DNA of 64,000 nucleotides from Apostichopus japonicus (GCF_037975245.1 NC_092573.1:6141501-6205500); one strand, 5' to 3'; shown: positions 24,201-63,808, counted from the stretch's first letter. The notes: generated from the sequence alone by a model not told the origin. Numbers and translations are program-made.

Positions 24201-24550
24201 TGTGTGTGGGTTCATTTGTGAGCCTTAGATTCTGCAAGTTGGATAAGTACTGTTATTACAGAATTGTGGAATTGTCGTTGTTCACTGGACTACCATTAAT
24301 TAACTGCACGCTGCAGGGATTGTCTTGAACTCTATTTCAATGTTGCTCTTTCTTTCACATTGCTTCTCCTGCAGCTCAACCAGAGACTGGTTTTCCGTTG
24401 TTTGAAATCAGGGGAGACAACACCTTAGTCGTTAGCATAGAGCTCAACGGACTTCTCTACCAGGGAGTTCTGTATCCACGGTCGCTTTCTGGCCATGCTC
24501 TGCACTCAACTCTTTCCTCTCGCCAACCAGTGGCCTCACATGACCACTGA
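6215..24550 (+). CDS. ARID3: ARID3 / dead ringer transcription factor, 3' five exons (spliced, 5' end outside window)
   Basis: Joined exons 6215-6287, 19064-19247, 21235-21479, 23502-23687 and 24375-24550 give 864 nt in one frame (287 residues plus TGA), with canonical AG acceptors and GT donors and phases that fit at every junction. The product holds most of an ARID domain (FLDDLFSFMQKRG, IPIMAKQVLDLYELY, KGGLVEVINKK, WREITKGLNLP, SITSAAFTLRTQ, YMKYLYPYEC), the extended-ARID segment ELQAAIDGNRREGRR, a Pro/Ser/His-rich linker with PPLPKRPYL, and a C-terminal SIELNGLLYQGVLY stretch matching the REKLES region. ARID3 proteins are nuclear factors binding AT-rich DNA; in sea urchin dri acts in ectoderm and skeletogenic regulatory networks (family knowledge). 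The N-terminus and first ARID helix lie upstream of the window or in an unrecognised exon. Identity at family level is secure; the paralogue (3A/B/C) is not meaningful for an invertebrate. Confidence 0.93.
9421..9497. repeat. Dispersed-repeat 3' tail (AAAGCGCT motif with ATT tail)
   Basis: The segment has gtaaagcgctttgaga, then gtaaagcgctatataaa, then a short ATT microsatellite. This paired AAAGCGCT plus ATTATT tail is a pattern I associate with the 3' ends of dispersed retroelements in aquatic animals. Only one copy is visible here, so the assignment rests on recollection. Confidence 0.4.
13171..13741. mobile_element. Foldback (long inverted repeat) miniature element, TTAA-type target
   Basis: The left end aggattggttcag (13171) matches the reverse complement of the right end ctgaaccaatccc (to 13741). 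Similarity continues inward along arms of roughly 185 bp (13171-13355 and 13549-13741). The inner arm ends are the best conserved, with tgtgatgtcacatcctcac against gtgaggatgtgacatcac. TTAA precedes the element (13167-13170) and TTAG follows (13742-13745), suggesting a TTAA target duplication as in Kolobok or piggyBac families. There is no coding capacity, so it is a non-autonomous MITE. Confidence 0.75.
17351..17664. mobile_element. hAT-like non-autonomous element with exact 8-bp target duplication
   Basis: The 314-bp element starts CAGGTGTGGGCC and ends GGTTGCCTACCCCTG, whose reverse complement is CAGGGGTAGGCAACC. It is flanked by identical 8-bp copies ctgtacag (17343-17350 and 17665-17672). 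Internal gcggcccgtgag and gtgcggcccag near the ends resemble subterminal motifs of Charlie-type hAT elements. It contains no transposase and sits in the large ARID3 intron. Confidence 0.85.
18349..18467 (-). mobile_element. tRNA-derived SINE, copy 1
   Basis: On the minus strand the head reads gcgtgca then TAGCCTAGTGG (polymerase III A box) and GGTTCGAATCC (B box) in tRNA-like spacing. It is followed by a non-tRNA body running from gtggaggctgaaag to cattacgttttc, and then AT-rich tail sequence. The 3' acceptor stem of a real tRNA is absent. The same body recurs at 62690-62770, which proves it is a dispersed family. Confidence 0.85.
19064..19247 (+). CDS. ARID3: ARID3 exon: core of ARID DNA-binding domain
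   Basis: The acceptor cttgcag ends at 19063. The first two bases complete the Gly codon, then TPVNRIPIMAKQVLDLYELY, NLVVAKGGLVEVINKKQW and REITKGLNLPASITSAAF are read, ending at the first two bases of the Gln in TLRTQ. The donor is gtacgt at 19248. This is the helix-turn-helix core that contacts AT-rich DNA in the family. KKQW replaces the common KKLW. Length 184 nt. Confidence 0.95.
19248..21234 (+). other. ARID3 intron (2.0 kb)
   Basis: Non-coding and AT-rich. It has a G run at about 20213-20226 and CT-rich stretches around 20390-20420. I see no other structure. Confidence 0.7.
21235..21479 (+). CDS. ARID3: ARID3 exon: end of ARID, extended ARID and linker
   Basis: The acceptor gtctggcag ends at 21234; its first base completes Gln, followed by YMKYLYPYECAMKNLSSPSE, LQAAIDGNRREGRR, and a linker rich in His, Pro and Ser (SPLSPSPTMIPHPS, RLSPRSPIMSPY). 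The donor gtgagc begins at 21480. The extended-ARID block is diagnostic for the ARID3 subgroup. The linker is low complexity and probably disordered; it holds several S-P dipeptides that could be phosphorylation sites (inference). Confidence 0.94.
21480..23501 (+). other. ARID3 intron (2.0 kb)
   Basis: No repeat except a T run near 22090. The second half (about 22560-23420) is long unique sequence with a CTTTGATCC match to the TCF/LEF core in aaacctttgatccattg near 22762, so it is a plausible but unproven regulatory stretch. Confidence 0.6.
23502..23687 (+). CDS. ARID3: ARID3 exon: linker between ARID and REKLES region
   Basis: The acceptor ttgttaag ends at 23501. The exon reads DDEHSLPHPHPLLRKASSHY, then SDHDRETSPPLPKRPYLMED, then ERLLLPQQMIHPSAHIKISS, ending HR and one base of the next codon, with donor gtaagt at 23688. 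The PPLPKRPYL basic patch could serve in nuclear import (inference). The phase matches both neighbours. Confidence 0.9.
23791..24236. repeat. 74-bp tandem duplication split by a transposon
   Basis: The unit begins caa(a)acaatgatgcattgtgg near 23791 and again near 24161. Each unit then reads ggaagatttggctgtgctgtg and gggttcatttgtgagcct. Removing the 288-bp element and its 8-bp target duplication leaves a spacing of about 74 bp. The second unit preserves the uninterrupted insertion site. Confidence 0.8.
23839..24126. mobile_element. hAT-like MITE, copy A
   Basis: It starts CAGGCGTGTAGCCA and ends TGGCTACGCGCCTG, near-perfect 14-bp inverted repeats. It is flanked by gctgtgtg (23831-23838) and gctgtgcg (24127-24134), an 8-bp target duplication with one mismatch. 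An internal segment at 23967-24067 is shared with copy B at 33784-33885. It lies in the last ARID3 intron, contains G and C tracts near one end, and has no transposase. Confidence 0.85.
24375..24550 (+). CDS. ARID3: ARID3 terminal exon: REKLES-like C-terminus and stop
   Basis: The acceptor ctcctgcag ends at 24374. The exon encodes AQPETGFPLFEIRGDNTLVV, then SIELNGLLYQGVLYPRSLSG and a 23-residue tail ending SRQPVASHDH before TGA at 24548-24550. The hydrophobic SIELNGxxYxGVLY block corresponds to the C-terminal half of the REKLES domain, which mediates multimerisation and nuclear shuttling in ARID3A (family knowledge). The expected REKLE-type first half is not obvious in the translated exons, so a small or alternative exon between 23688 and 24374 cannot be excluded, although phases already fit. 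Confidence 0.9.
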
Positions 24551-24709
24551 GAGTCAATCTGTAGTCTAATTTAACAGCTTTCTCTCAAGTAGTGGGCCCC
24601 ACTTGAAAAAACCAACAGTGCGAGCCTGCATAATTTCACTATAAATTGATACGAACTTAATTTTAATAGGTTTTGGTCACACAGCATTCTCACATGAACA
24701 CACAGAGAT

Positions 24710-24887
24710 AATAAAATATATGAAATGCTTCTAGCCTTACTGATCAAACAAAATAGCAGCACAGATTTGTACAGCAATGTCTTGTCTGTTAGGTAAATAC
24801 CACAGACTTTTAAATTTAGTCATGTTATTTATGCAATAGACCAAGTTAATAATATAATTCTATTCTATGATCAACTTTCATAATAAA
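24710..24887 (+). terminator. Candidate ARID3 polyadenylation signals
   Basis: AATAAA occurs at 24710-24715 and again at 24882-24887, about 160 and 330 nt after the ARID3 stop. Either could direct 3' end formation, and a short AAC repeat follows the second at about 24910. AATAAA is common in AT-rich DNA, so only position supports this. Confidence 0.4.
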
Positions 24888-27800
24888 ATCCTCTCTGCTC
24901 CTAAAGCTCCAACAACAACAACAACAACATTGTGCAACATGGGTATAATATATTTGTACTTTGGGTAAGGGATTTTCAGCTAAACTTCTTGTGTCCTGAT
25001 CTTGTTAGTTTTATCCATCTTTTTGTGTTTTTACTGGGTATTTTTATTAATTTTTTTTTACTGATCCAAAAGTACAAAGATAACTCTTTCTTTATGAAGA
25101 AAACACTACAATGCATTTTTTAAACTTTTTTATATACTTTTTACAGGGTTCATCTTAATGCAATAATTGCAATAATTAGAAAGTACTAATCGTTGGTCAG
25201 ATTTAAATGTTGTTCCTGACATGTTACACAGGGTATATTACTAAATTACTTCAAATCATTCAAATTAATTCAGGAAATGATGACAAAACTGGTCTAGGGG
25301 GGTCAAACAAATGCTGCACCTTAACCATTCTTTCCTTTTGCAATGAGGAATGTTTAGGTACCTTAAGATTTTGTCTGGAGGTAAAACTATATATGTTTTT
25401 TTTACACTATGCACTGTTTATACAGTCTTTCTGATCATATGCAAGATCTGTAAAAGTGTGTGAAAAAGAACAAAATTTGAACCCTCCAAGTTAAAGATTT
25501 ATAATCTGATTTTTTATCATAAAGTTGATTTAATATTTGGTTCATAAAGCATTTTTAATAATACCTCTATTGTTATAGCATGGTCATTTAATGGTGATAT
25601 TTGTCTTTAGTCAGTTTTGAAAGAAATTTCCATTGTCCATTTTGTTTGTAAATACTCAAGTAAAATTTTGATTCCCTTTGTTACAAAGTAACACCTCAGA
25701 AGGAGTACTAAATGTGATCCAGTTTCAATTCATACATGAATGCACGGTAGAGTTTTCTTACCTCGTTTTAAAAAATCACGTTGGGTTTTATACAGATTTC
25801 ATCATTATAGGAATATATTCTACAAATGTTATAAATGGGGCATGATGGTTGTCAAATGATTTTAAAGGAAAAAAAAATACAATTTGGTGTCAATTGTGGA
25901 AGTATCTTACATATCATGCTATTTAAAAAAAAAACCTATCTTTGCAATTATGAAATGGGACTAATCTCATTTAAAGTTTGGCAAACTTTGTACATAAAAT
26001 TCTTACATTTTCTATAAAAGGTTGTTTATTCCAATGTTCTGGTCTGTACTTTAAACATTTTCCTTGCAGCTGTAGTATAGGATCTTTATATGTATAAAAT
26101 CATTGCAAATAGTTCATGGTCTCAATGTATTAAATCAAAGCTGACAAAAGATGTTGCTAATTTGTCCAACATAGAAAGATATTTCATAAATCAGATATCA
26201 ATAATCTTCTGGCTCTTATTTTTTCAATTTTATGTTCTTCTTTGCAGCTGAGTTTCTTTCTGCTTTTCAGCATCCATTACCAGATATAAATATGTTTATT
26301 ATTTGTTTGTGTTTTTGATAAGAAATGAAAACAAAGTTCTTTGTAATGTGAAATTCACATAATGAAACCTAGAGTAAGAAATAACCTTGTTTCATGATAT
26401 GTAATATCCCATCATTTTTATATTATACTATTTAAAAGCAGCTTTCTGAGTAGATTGTGATAAATTTCAAAATGGTATTTGATGATCAAAATTCTGCAAC
26501 AGATTAGACCGTTAGGTGTTTCATAGGTTGGCCTACCAGTGTACTGGCTCAAACCTGATGCCATGATGAGGTACCAAAGAATTTTTTTTGATATTCCTTT
26601 GGTTGCCTAAAGGTGCTTAATTAAGCTTCCTTCTAGTTGGTACTTTCCCGATGCATTATTTTTTCTAAGTTCTTGTGAAAGAGTGAAGTACTAGTTAAAA
26701 AATTCAGGCATTTTCCACTTTGCTTCTAAAAAGATTGATACTGAAAAGTATCATAATGGCAAAGAATGTTGAGGGTTTGAATCAAGTGTGTTAATATATC
26801 ACTTTAATGTATATTTTCATTTGTTGAAGACATCTATAAGGTTATAGTATAGTGTTATCAATTCAGACTTTGATATTTTGAGAACTAATACCTGGAAGGT
26901 TAATTTGGCAAAATTATCAACAAACTACCAAAAGTTTCTTTGAAATATAATAATATCAATAAAGGTCAAATTTACTCTTTATGGAGCTAATGTGTCGTAT
27001 CAGGAAACTGTTATGAGTATTTTCTAAATTGATGTGTAGGCATGATAAGATATTTCAACCAACCATTCTTTGTTTTCTCGCTGCTATGGGGAGGGGTGGC
27101 AGAAGGGTACTACATGATACATTGGCCTGCAAGGGGAGGGGGGGGGGGCAGACGTAAGCTAAAGTTCTGGGTTTGGCACCTTTTCACGGAAGTTTTTCCT
27201 TTTTGCTTATTGGTCCCCAATAGGACACTCAGGCAGTTTCAGCAGTCTCGTGGCTATTTCTTATTTGTTATCAAATAGCTTGGTTTATACTTCGGTCACA
27301 CAAAGACTATATCTTTATATAATTACTTCAATTTTTATGCGGGTTTTTACGAATGTAAAGGTTGACCATTTGATAGTCAGGTACTCATTGTTAATTGAAA
27401 GGATGCAAGTGAATGATCCAACCATTGCATTGATGTGCATTTCTAGTGGTAGGGGGTAGGGCATATGCCTACTGACTTATAAAGTGGGGGGGGGGGGGAC
27501 TTGCAAGTCTTCTATGTGTTACTGAGCAGACTACGTTTGTTCATTTTCCAGTACATTGGCTCATGAATGTGCTGTACATTAAATGACCTATGATTTGTGA
27601 GTCCTAATGTAACATTCCATTTGTCTGGTCTTTCATGCCAAGTGAACAATAATTTATCTTTCATAAATAGTTTGTATAATTTTCTTTGATAAAAATATTA
27701 AAAGACAAAAAAAGTCCCCATGATGAGAAAAAATATTGTAACAAGCAGTTACGAAATATGAGCAATGTTTACTAATTGACTGTCTTCATAATTTACTGCA

Positions 27801-28853
27801 TTATGTTAGTTTCAGTAGTACTCAATGTGGAATGTCCTGTCACGATAACACGTGACCAGAAACAAACTGTCAAATCTGCCGCATGCATTAGTGGTCATAA
27901 CATATATGTTACATAATATAGGACAAAGACAATTGTTACTTTTTAAAATATATATTGAAATTTCTTCATAACAACCTTCACTACTTTTGTAAAATTCTGT
28001 ACCTATAAGCCTTACTTTTTTTTCCTTCTTTTTTATCTGAAAAACTATTGGGCTGAATATGCTATTGTCCAGCTAACTAGTATGCTATTGCCAACTGTTT
28101 GCACCAGTTCAGAATTAAAAGAGATATATGTTTTCTGTAGTTTTGACAACAGACAATATGATGAGTCCAACAGGTACAAAGCTTTAGTACTCTACAGCAA
28201 AAATACTTGGAGTACCACTTTGGGTAGACCCAAGAAGGGTGAGTACGAGCACACTAATTAACTATGCACGAAAAAAGATTACAGGGTACACATTACTCAA
28301 TAGAATTCTGTTGGGAAACAGAAAATGCCTGTAGTTAGTATAGGGCCTAGTGGCAGTCAAAATAACTTCATGTGATGAAAAGTTACAGTAGCCTGGGATA
28401 AAAGCACTATAGTGCAAGGCATTGCAGTAATTTGTTCAACTTTACCTCAAATAATGAGAGTAGTAACGTTCATAATAGTAATACTAAGGAACTTTACAAT
28501 TAAGTGCATTTTTGAAAATGTCAGCCATTATTCATACCAATTGTGGTTTGTAGAACACGCTATGGACTAGTTCTGTATTAGAATTCTTTTAGGTATTACA
28601 AATATATCAATCAATAGTGCGAGATGCTGGGGTAAAACAAATTCAGTTATTGTTCACAAAATGTAGGTGGGGTGTGTCACATGAGATTCATTCAATGACA
28701 GAAATGTTGAAACACCTTTAAACAATAAATGTTTTGATAATAATAGAACTGTTTGGTAAGCTGTAAAGGCTTTCTCACAAGCAAGTGAATTGAAGCGAGT
28801 TAAAAAGAAAGAAAAAAAAATCCAAATTGTCTGTTTTAAATCACTGTATCAAC

Positions 28854-29219
28854 CAGTGGCGTAGGAAGGTACTTTTGAGTGGGGGGGGGGGCTGAAGACT
28901 GATGGCCGGCCTGGGGGAGGGGTCTAAGGGGAGGGGGTGTCCCTCTCCCCTTTGGATTTTTTTTGCATTTCCAGGTGGCCTCAGATGCAATTTGGTGCAA
29001 TATAGCACACCTCAACACCCACTCCATTTTGTAAATAATTTTGCATTTTCACCTGGCCTTAGATGCAATTTGGTGCTCCAAATGAGATTTTTTTCTGATT
29101 TGGAAATGAAAAAGGGGTTTTCTGACTTGCTGAGCGGGGGCGGAATGATACTTCCGCCCCCCCCCCATATTTTTTACTGGGGGGGCTGGCGCCCCAGCCC
29201 CCCCGGTCCTACGCCCTTC
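28854..29219. mobile_element. hAT-like MITE, copy C, exact 8-bp target duplication
   Basis: The left end CAGTGGCGTAGGAAGG pairs with the right end ggtcctacgcccttc, whose reverse complement shares GGCGTAGGA. The terminal bases on the right have drifted. Flanks are identical: gtatcaac at 28846-28853 and 29220-29227. Internally it has a direct repeat of ttgcattt(t)c...tcagatgcaatttggtgc (about 28967 and 29041) and G/C tracts close to both ends. It is non-coding. Confidence 0.8.
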
Positions 29220-31374
29220 GTATCAACAATGAAATGCCAGATTGGAGCCATTTCCATAAACCATTTAATTAAGCTGTGATATATACGATAACTATATGGG
29301 GAGCATATGGCACGATACAGCTAGTTTGAGAGTAGCAATTATCAACAAGGGTACAGGACAATTGCCCCCACAGTACACTCCAAATTGAACACTTGTTTGA
29401 AAATTTGACCGGTGAAGCTGTCAATTTTCATCAATGCATAATAGTTGTGTCTAGTTCTACCACTTCAAATCTTTGAGCAAGAGTCCCAAGGAGCTGGGAA
29501 AGCAGGGGAATTGGGGGGAGGGGGGGCAGGGGGTGTTGGACAGAGAAGATACAACCAGCATTGGTTTGTATACACAAGCTGAACGTAATACAGTATTAAT
29601 GTACATCAATTACATTACAAGGTGAAATTAATAGATTGTTTTCATGATAATGTACCCAATTAATGAGAAGTAATGTACAGTATTATAATATTTGTGTATC
29701 TTTGGCAAGATAAACTTTTGCTTATTTTATATGTGACTTTGTGGCATTGAAGATAACACAAATTTTTGAATCAATTTATAAAAGCATGGGTTAAAAGAAG
29801 CTGGAAATTTAGTCGAAAATTGTTGGAAATAATTAAATGTGTTAATAAGAGTAAACTTGTCAAACATTTGACATAAATGTGGTGTAATCGGTATGTTTTT
29901 GGTTTCAATTTACAAGACCAGTATTTCTTGTTGCATTGATAATATTTACTTGATAAAATGAGGACTGGTTATGTGTGGAGTAAACTTGATATCCAAAGCA
30001 ACTTGATACATATTGATGATAACATTATATATGCAGTTTGAAGATATTTAAGAGTAAATTTTGTGTCCATGATATAGTTGGTTTTCTATTAGAGAATACT
30101 TGATATCCATCATAACTTCATATTCGAGTTAACTCGATATCAGTTATAACCTGACTTCAGAATTATTTCATAACTTTGAAGTTTACAAATACTTTAAGCT
30201 AGGCTGTCTCCTATTTTTAATGAGAAGTTGGGCGGAGCAAAGTAGCTACACAGATGTTGTTATAATATATTTTGATTATATGAATCATTCTGAGGAGTTC
30301 TTCTCTTTGGTATAGAGTCACAAGGCTGTTTTGATTACATTATATTATTAAAATTAAATGCTACATATAACTTTGTATCTAATGCATTGTTTTGGTGATC
30401 GTTATAATCCTTCACAAAATTCAGGTTTTTCGGACAATCAAACATTGTCTGTACAATTTGTCTGTACAAAGAAATATTGACCGTTTCTTTTGTTGTAATT
30501 CTTATCATTGTACATTTTTTTATAGCAGATCTGTTCATCTTCTTTGGGAATAATTAAACGAAACAATGTAGTTTGTAAAGTCTTGTCTTTCTTTGATATT
30601 TTTCTGGTCTATAGACAAATCAAAATTAAGGCGATCCAAATGAATACAAATTAAATGATTTTCGAAACATAAATATTTCCCTCACCCTCGTCGCCTCCAA
30701 CCTATGAATGCAATAACTTCTGATATTTGATGTACATATATATCTTCCCCTCCCCTCCCCCCCCCCCATCATTTCAGCCAATCGAAATTGCTACAAGACT
30801 TTCCGTTCGTTATCACTATAAACGTTAACAGTAGTCGTGACAGAGGGATGGGGGAGGGGGGGGGGGGGGTTGGGCGGACACCAACAATTTAAGGAGGGAT
30901 ACAATAAGTGTTTTCTGTAACTTTTTTCAGCTTTTTTTTGTACACATGGTAGTGTTGGATGGTGGTGGTAGCACCCATAGGTGACATTACACTAGTCTTC
31001 AGTACGTGGGTGCCGGGTATACAGGTGCAGGTGCTCCTGCCTGAATATAACACTGCAAAGCTGTTCGTTAAAAATTACTTGATCAAGTTTTCAGTATTAA
31101 ATTTTCAAATCCCAACATAACGTGATAAACATATAAGGTTCCTCGCTCTCGCACACGGAGCTGCATCACACCACGGCCGATTCCATCAAGGAAGCATCGT
31201 TGCTCTCTGCAACTTAACTTAGGCTGGCTTCTTTAGTCACGCACGAGTACTGAAATACGTAGTTATTACAACACCGATAGGATCAGCTTTTATTGGAACA
31301 ATAGTTCCTCTTTATCAATGATCCAAGTAAAACTTCCATTCCCGCATTTACTACGGAATGCGATATGTATAAAA

Positions 31375-31690
31375 AATGTCCAAAACAATATAAGTATGTC
31401 CAAAACGATATAAGCATATCCAAAATAATATGAGTGTCGAAAAGTTATATGAGCATGTCGAATGTAACTGCTAACTTCATTGTAGTGAACATTTTGACGT
31501 TGGATTCATGCCATTTGCAACTGTCAAGAACAATATAAGTATGTCCAATGTAATATAAGCATGTCCAAATTTTATATAAAAAAACATGTCCAAAACAATA
31601 TAAGTATGTCCAAATATGATCATGTCCAAATTAATATAAGAGAGTGTCGAAAAATTATATGAATATGTCGAATGTAACTGCTAACTTCAA
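31375..31690. repeat. Degenerate tandem repeat built on ATATAAGTATGTCC-like units
   Basis: Variants of caaaacaatataagtatgtc recur about a dozen times with phase drift. A larger 46-bp block starting gtgtcgaaaa and ending gctaacttca appears at 31434-31479 and 31644-31689 with three mismatches, showing a higher-order period of about 210 bp. Confidence 0.75.
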
Positions 31691-32217
31691 CTTTGTAATG
31701 AACGATTGCAGGGCGATTGAAGGGCGTTTTCATGGATCTTTATAACTATGGGTGGGGTGTGGTAGTCCAGCATCAGGAATCAGTTTGATTGTACAGTAGG
31801 GATGATTTGGGGGGGTGGGGCTGCAGAACGGTAGGCATGAGAACGAGGGCATCTTATTTTACTTTTTATTTACCTTCCCGAGTTCTTGAACGACCATTAC
31901 TTAGTATAAAGTCAGAGAAATCTACGTACGGACAAAATTTCAATCGAATATACGATTTCAAATATATTTAATTTAAATATTCAATATGTAGTGTTATTAA
32001 CACACTTTTATTTAAACTGCGACACCGTACCAAGTCAGACTAAATTCTGTTTAACTTGAAGACACATTAAACGAGTGCGAAATATTTATTTACAAAAAAA
32101 AAGTGTGTATTCCGCACAAATATGGTTACCTCATTCTTTACACTATAGTATAGCGGATAACTCGAATATGCCCAATTTTGACTGAAGCAATTACTGACTT
32201 GAAAGCATGTTGTAATG

Positions 32218-32218
<1 letters not shown>

Positions 32219-32258
<40 letters not shown>
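32219..32258. repeat. (TA)n microsatellite
   Basis: Pure TA dinucleotides, about 20 units, with a smaller tract near 32307-32320. Confidence 0.9.
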
Positions 32259-32259
<1 letters not shown>

Positions 32260-33577
32260 GCCAAATCAACTAAATATTAGTAAAGTATATTTACCAGACA
32301 CAAGTATATATATATATATGGTATAACTCTCAGTATGTGATGATAGCAAATTGGTCATTTAATATATCACTTATGTTAAGTTATGACCTCGGATATAGTT
32401 ACGGTCGAACTTCTATTGCACGATAATCTGTATAGTTATATAGGAATGAAACCACTGGGGTGAGATGGGTGGAGGATGGGTGAGAGGGTATAAATATCGT
32501 CTCGATTTACCAAAGTGTGCCTTGATGGACCCCTAGTTTTCAAAGGGAGTCGCGACCCTTTTGTGGTCACCAAAGATTCGGAGGGAACAAGAAATTGCCC
32601 CCTTTTTTTTGGGGGGGGGGAATGGAAAAATAATTAACATAAATTACTTAAAAAGTTGAAAAATATAATACCGTTATGCAACTAAACACCACGAGTTTCG
32701 CAGAGGTGAGGCGTATTGCTCCCCGTGAACCGACTCTACCCTTTGTCGCAACATCCGCCAAATATGACGTGAAAATTGACGTGAAGATTGTGGTCACCAA
32801 GCCAGATGAGGTTAAATATGGTTGGACAGTATTTGATCTCAGAAATTAGAATGCCCCGGGACTTTTTAAACGAAAAAACAGCATCTAGTCATAGAGGTAA
32901 CTATCTAAGGAACAAGGACATCTGGACTGGGTTGGGGGGGGGGGGGGGGCTTTAATCGCATTACTTAAATGAAAGGAGAAATGGAACCATTCAATTTGAC
33001 TTATTTTTTCAGACTGGATACATTATTATGGCATATATTATCATATACAAAGAACACCGGTAGAAAATCTTGAAAAATTGAAATTGAAAAGCCATTCATA
33101 CCAAATTCAATAACTAGTATATAGAAAAATATGATTAATATGACAAATAAATACCAAGTTATATCAATTTGCCTGTTTTTTTTTTTATACCAAACCAATT
33201 ACTTCACCACGTAGTTGTTGTAATACCATTTTTAAAGTTTCTCATATAACATTTGTAATATAGGAACAGAAATAACAAATAAATAAATAACAAGAAAATG
33301 TAGATATGTGCAAGTGTAGATAGGCCTATGTGAAAGTGTAGATATGTGAAATACGTGCCACAATTAGCCATTACTTGGCCCATGCAGAGAGATTCATATT
33401 CGAACACCGTAAAAAATATTGACATCTCTTTTCTCACTTTCTCTCTTCACTGTGGAGAAATGTAGCTATTGAATTTGATGATCGCAGATCTAGTACCTTG
33501 ATGTATGCTTGTTGTGAGTCCGTGTACTCGTATGCTAGCATAAGTACATATTATATACTTGTACTCTCCCCCATGGC

Positions 33578-33946
33578 CAGTGGCGGAGCGTCCATACAGT
33601 CGGGGGGGCGGATGCCCCTCCTGACGGACTCAAATGGACTGCCGGCGCCCTTTTCAGCTTTTTTCCACTTTTTACTTATTCGCGATTATTGACTTTTTTA
33701 TTGAGCTCTCATCTACCTATTGACATTTGTCACATCTTGTTGGCGATGACACCTATTTATTCTTCGTTTATCTGCAAATTAGCAAGGCCTGGAAAGGGTA
33801 ATTTCCGGCGATCTAGGGAGTATCTTTAATCAAAAAATTTCTGTACGCTCCGTGCCAACCTGTGGTGGCGCTCTGCTTAGATAGTGTCGAAAGCGCCCCT
33901 ACTGACCATTCTCGACCCCCCTGACCAATACCCAGCTCCGCCACTG
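33578..33946. mobile_element. hAT-like MITE, copy B, exact 8-bp target duplication
   Basis: It starts CAGTGGCGGAGC and ends GCTCCGCCACTG, a perfect 12-bp inverted repeat, flanked by identical cccatggc at 33570-33577 and 33947-33954. The segment 33784-33885 is homologous to 23967-24067 in copy A (shared aaggcctgg, gatct.gggag, tgtacgct.cgtgccaacc, ggtggcgct, gcttagatagt). It lies about 640 bp beyond the TRPM stop and brings TTTATT (AATAAA on the TRPM strand), which could be used for polyadenylation. Confidence 0.9.
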
Positions 33947-34455
33947 CCCATGGCTATGTACTCGCTCTCGTACTCGTGACATTTTGGACTCTAGTTAAAG
34001 ATACTAATGCCAAATTAAGAACCCATACTCGTGCTTACGGACCGTACCTGTGCATAAACTCATACAAATGGAAATGTTTACTTTATGAAACCTTTTTCAT
34101 TCTGTTTCTAGTTGTTGTGTTTTACTTCCATAGTTTTCAACGTGACAACAGTGTTGATATTGAAACCATTCACGGCCAGGGTTAGGTCGTGTAAGCAAAA
34201 TGTTTAGATGCAGCAATTGCAAATCTTGTTTCCCATAGCAGAAAATATAGATTATAATATATAAAGATTATCATGACAGATTGAAGCATATTTGTTTCGA
34301 CGACGTCATATTTAGACTTGTTCAAGTCTTTACTATCGTGTATGTAGGAATATTTAAAATGAAATATCTTCCATATGAAACAAGATTTTTCTTAGCTATT
34401 TTTGGGAAGCCATTCATTTCAAACATTTTTAACTCGATGAACACGGCTAAAGTCC

Positions 34456-34461
34456 TTTAAT
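34456..34461 (-). terminator. Possible TRPM polyadenylation signal (ATTAAA)
   Basis: TTTAAT on the plus strand reads ATTAAA on the TRPM strand about 125 nt after the stop codon. No AATAAA is seen between here and the MITE at 33946. Weak support by position only. Confidence 0.25.
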
Positions 34462-34584
34462 GACCAAGTACCTTAACGTACCAATTTCAATATAAAAATT
34501 TTAAATCGTAATAGTAGGCCATAGAGATCATAGCAAAGTCGTAGAACTAAATCATGCCAGGCCTTTTGTTTTGTTTCTAAATTC

Positions 34585-63808
<29,224 letters not shown>

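Larger units (their letters stand above)
24551..34584. other. Intergenic region between convergent ARID3 and TRPM genes
   Basis: It contains the 3' untranslated ends of both genes. About 25,000-28,100 is very AT-rich with nothing recognisable apart from G tracts (near 27138 and 27486). Then come a hAT-like element (28854-29219), a degenerate tandem repeat (31375-31690), a (TA)n tract (32219-32258), G tracts (30858, 32611, 32934) and a second hAT-like element (33578-33946). No supported gene was found. Confidence 0.65.

Noticed and set aside
23834-24328. 164-codon open frame
   Set aside because: It spans the hAT-like element and the last ARID3 intron; the true frame resumes only at 24375.
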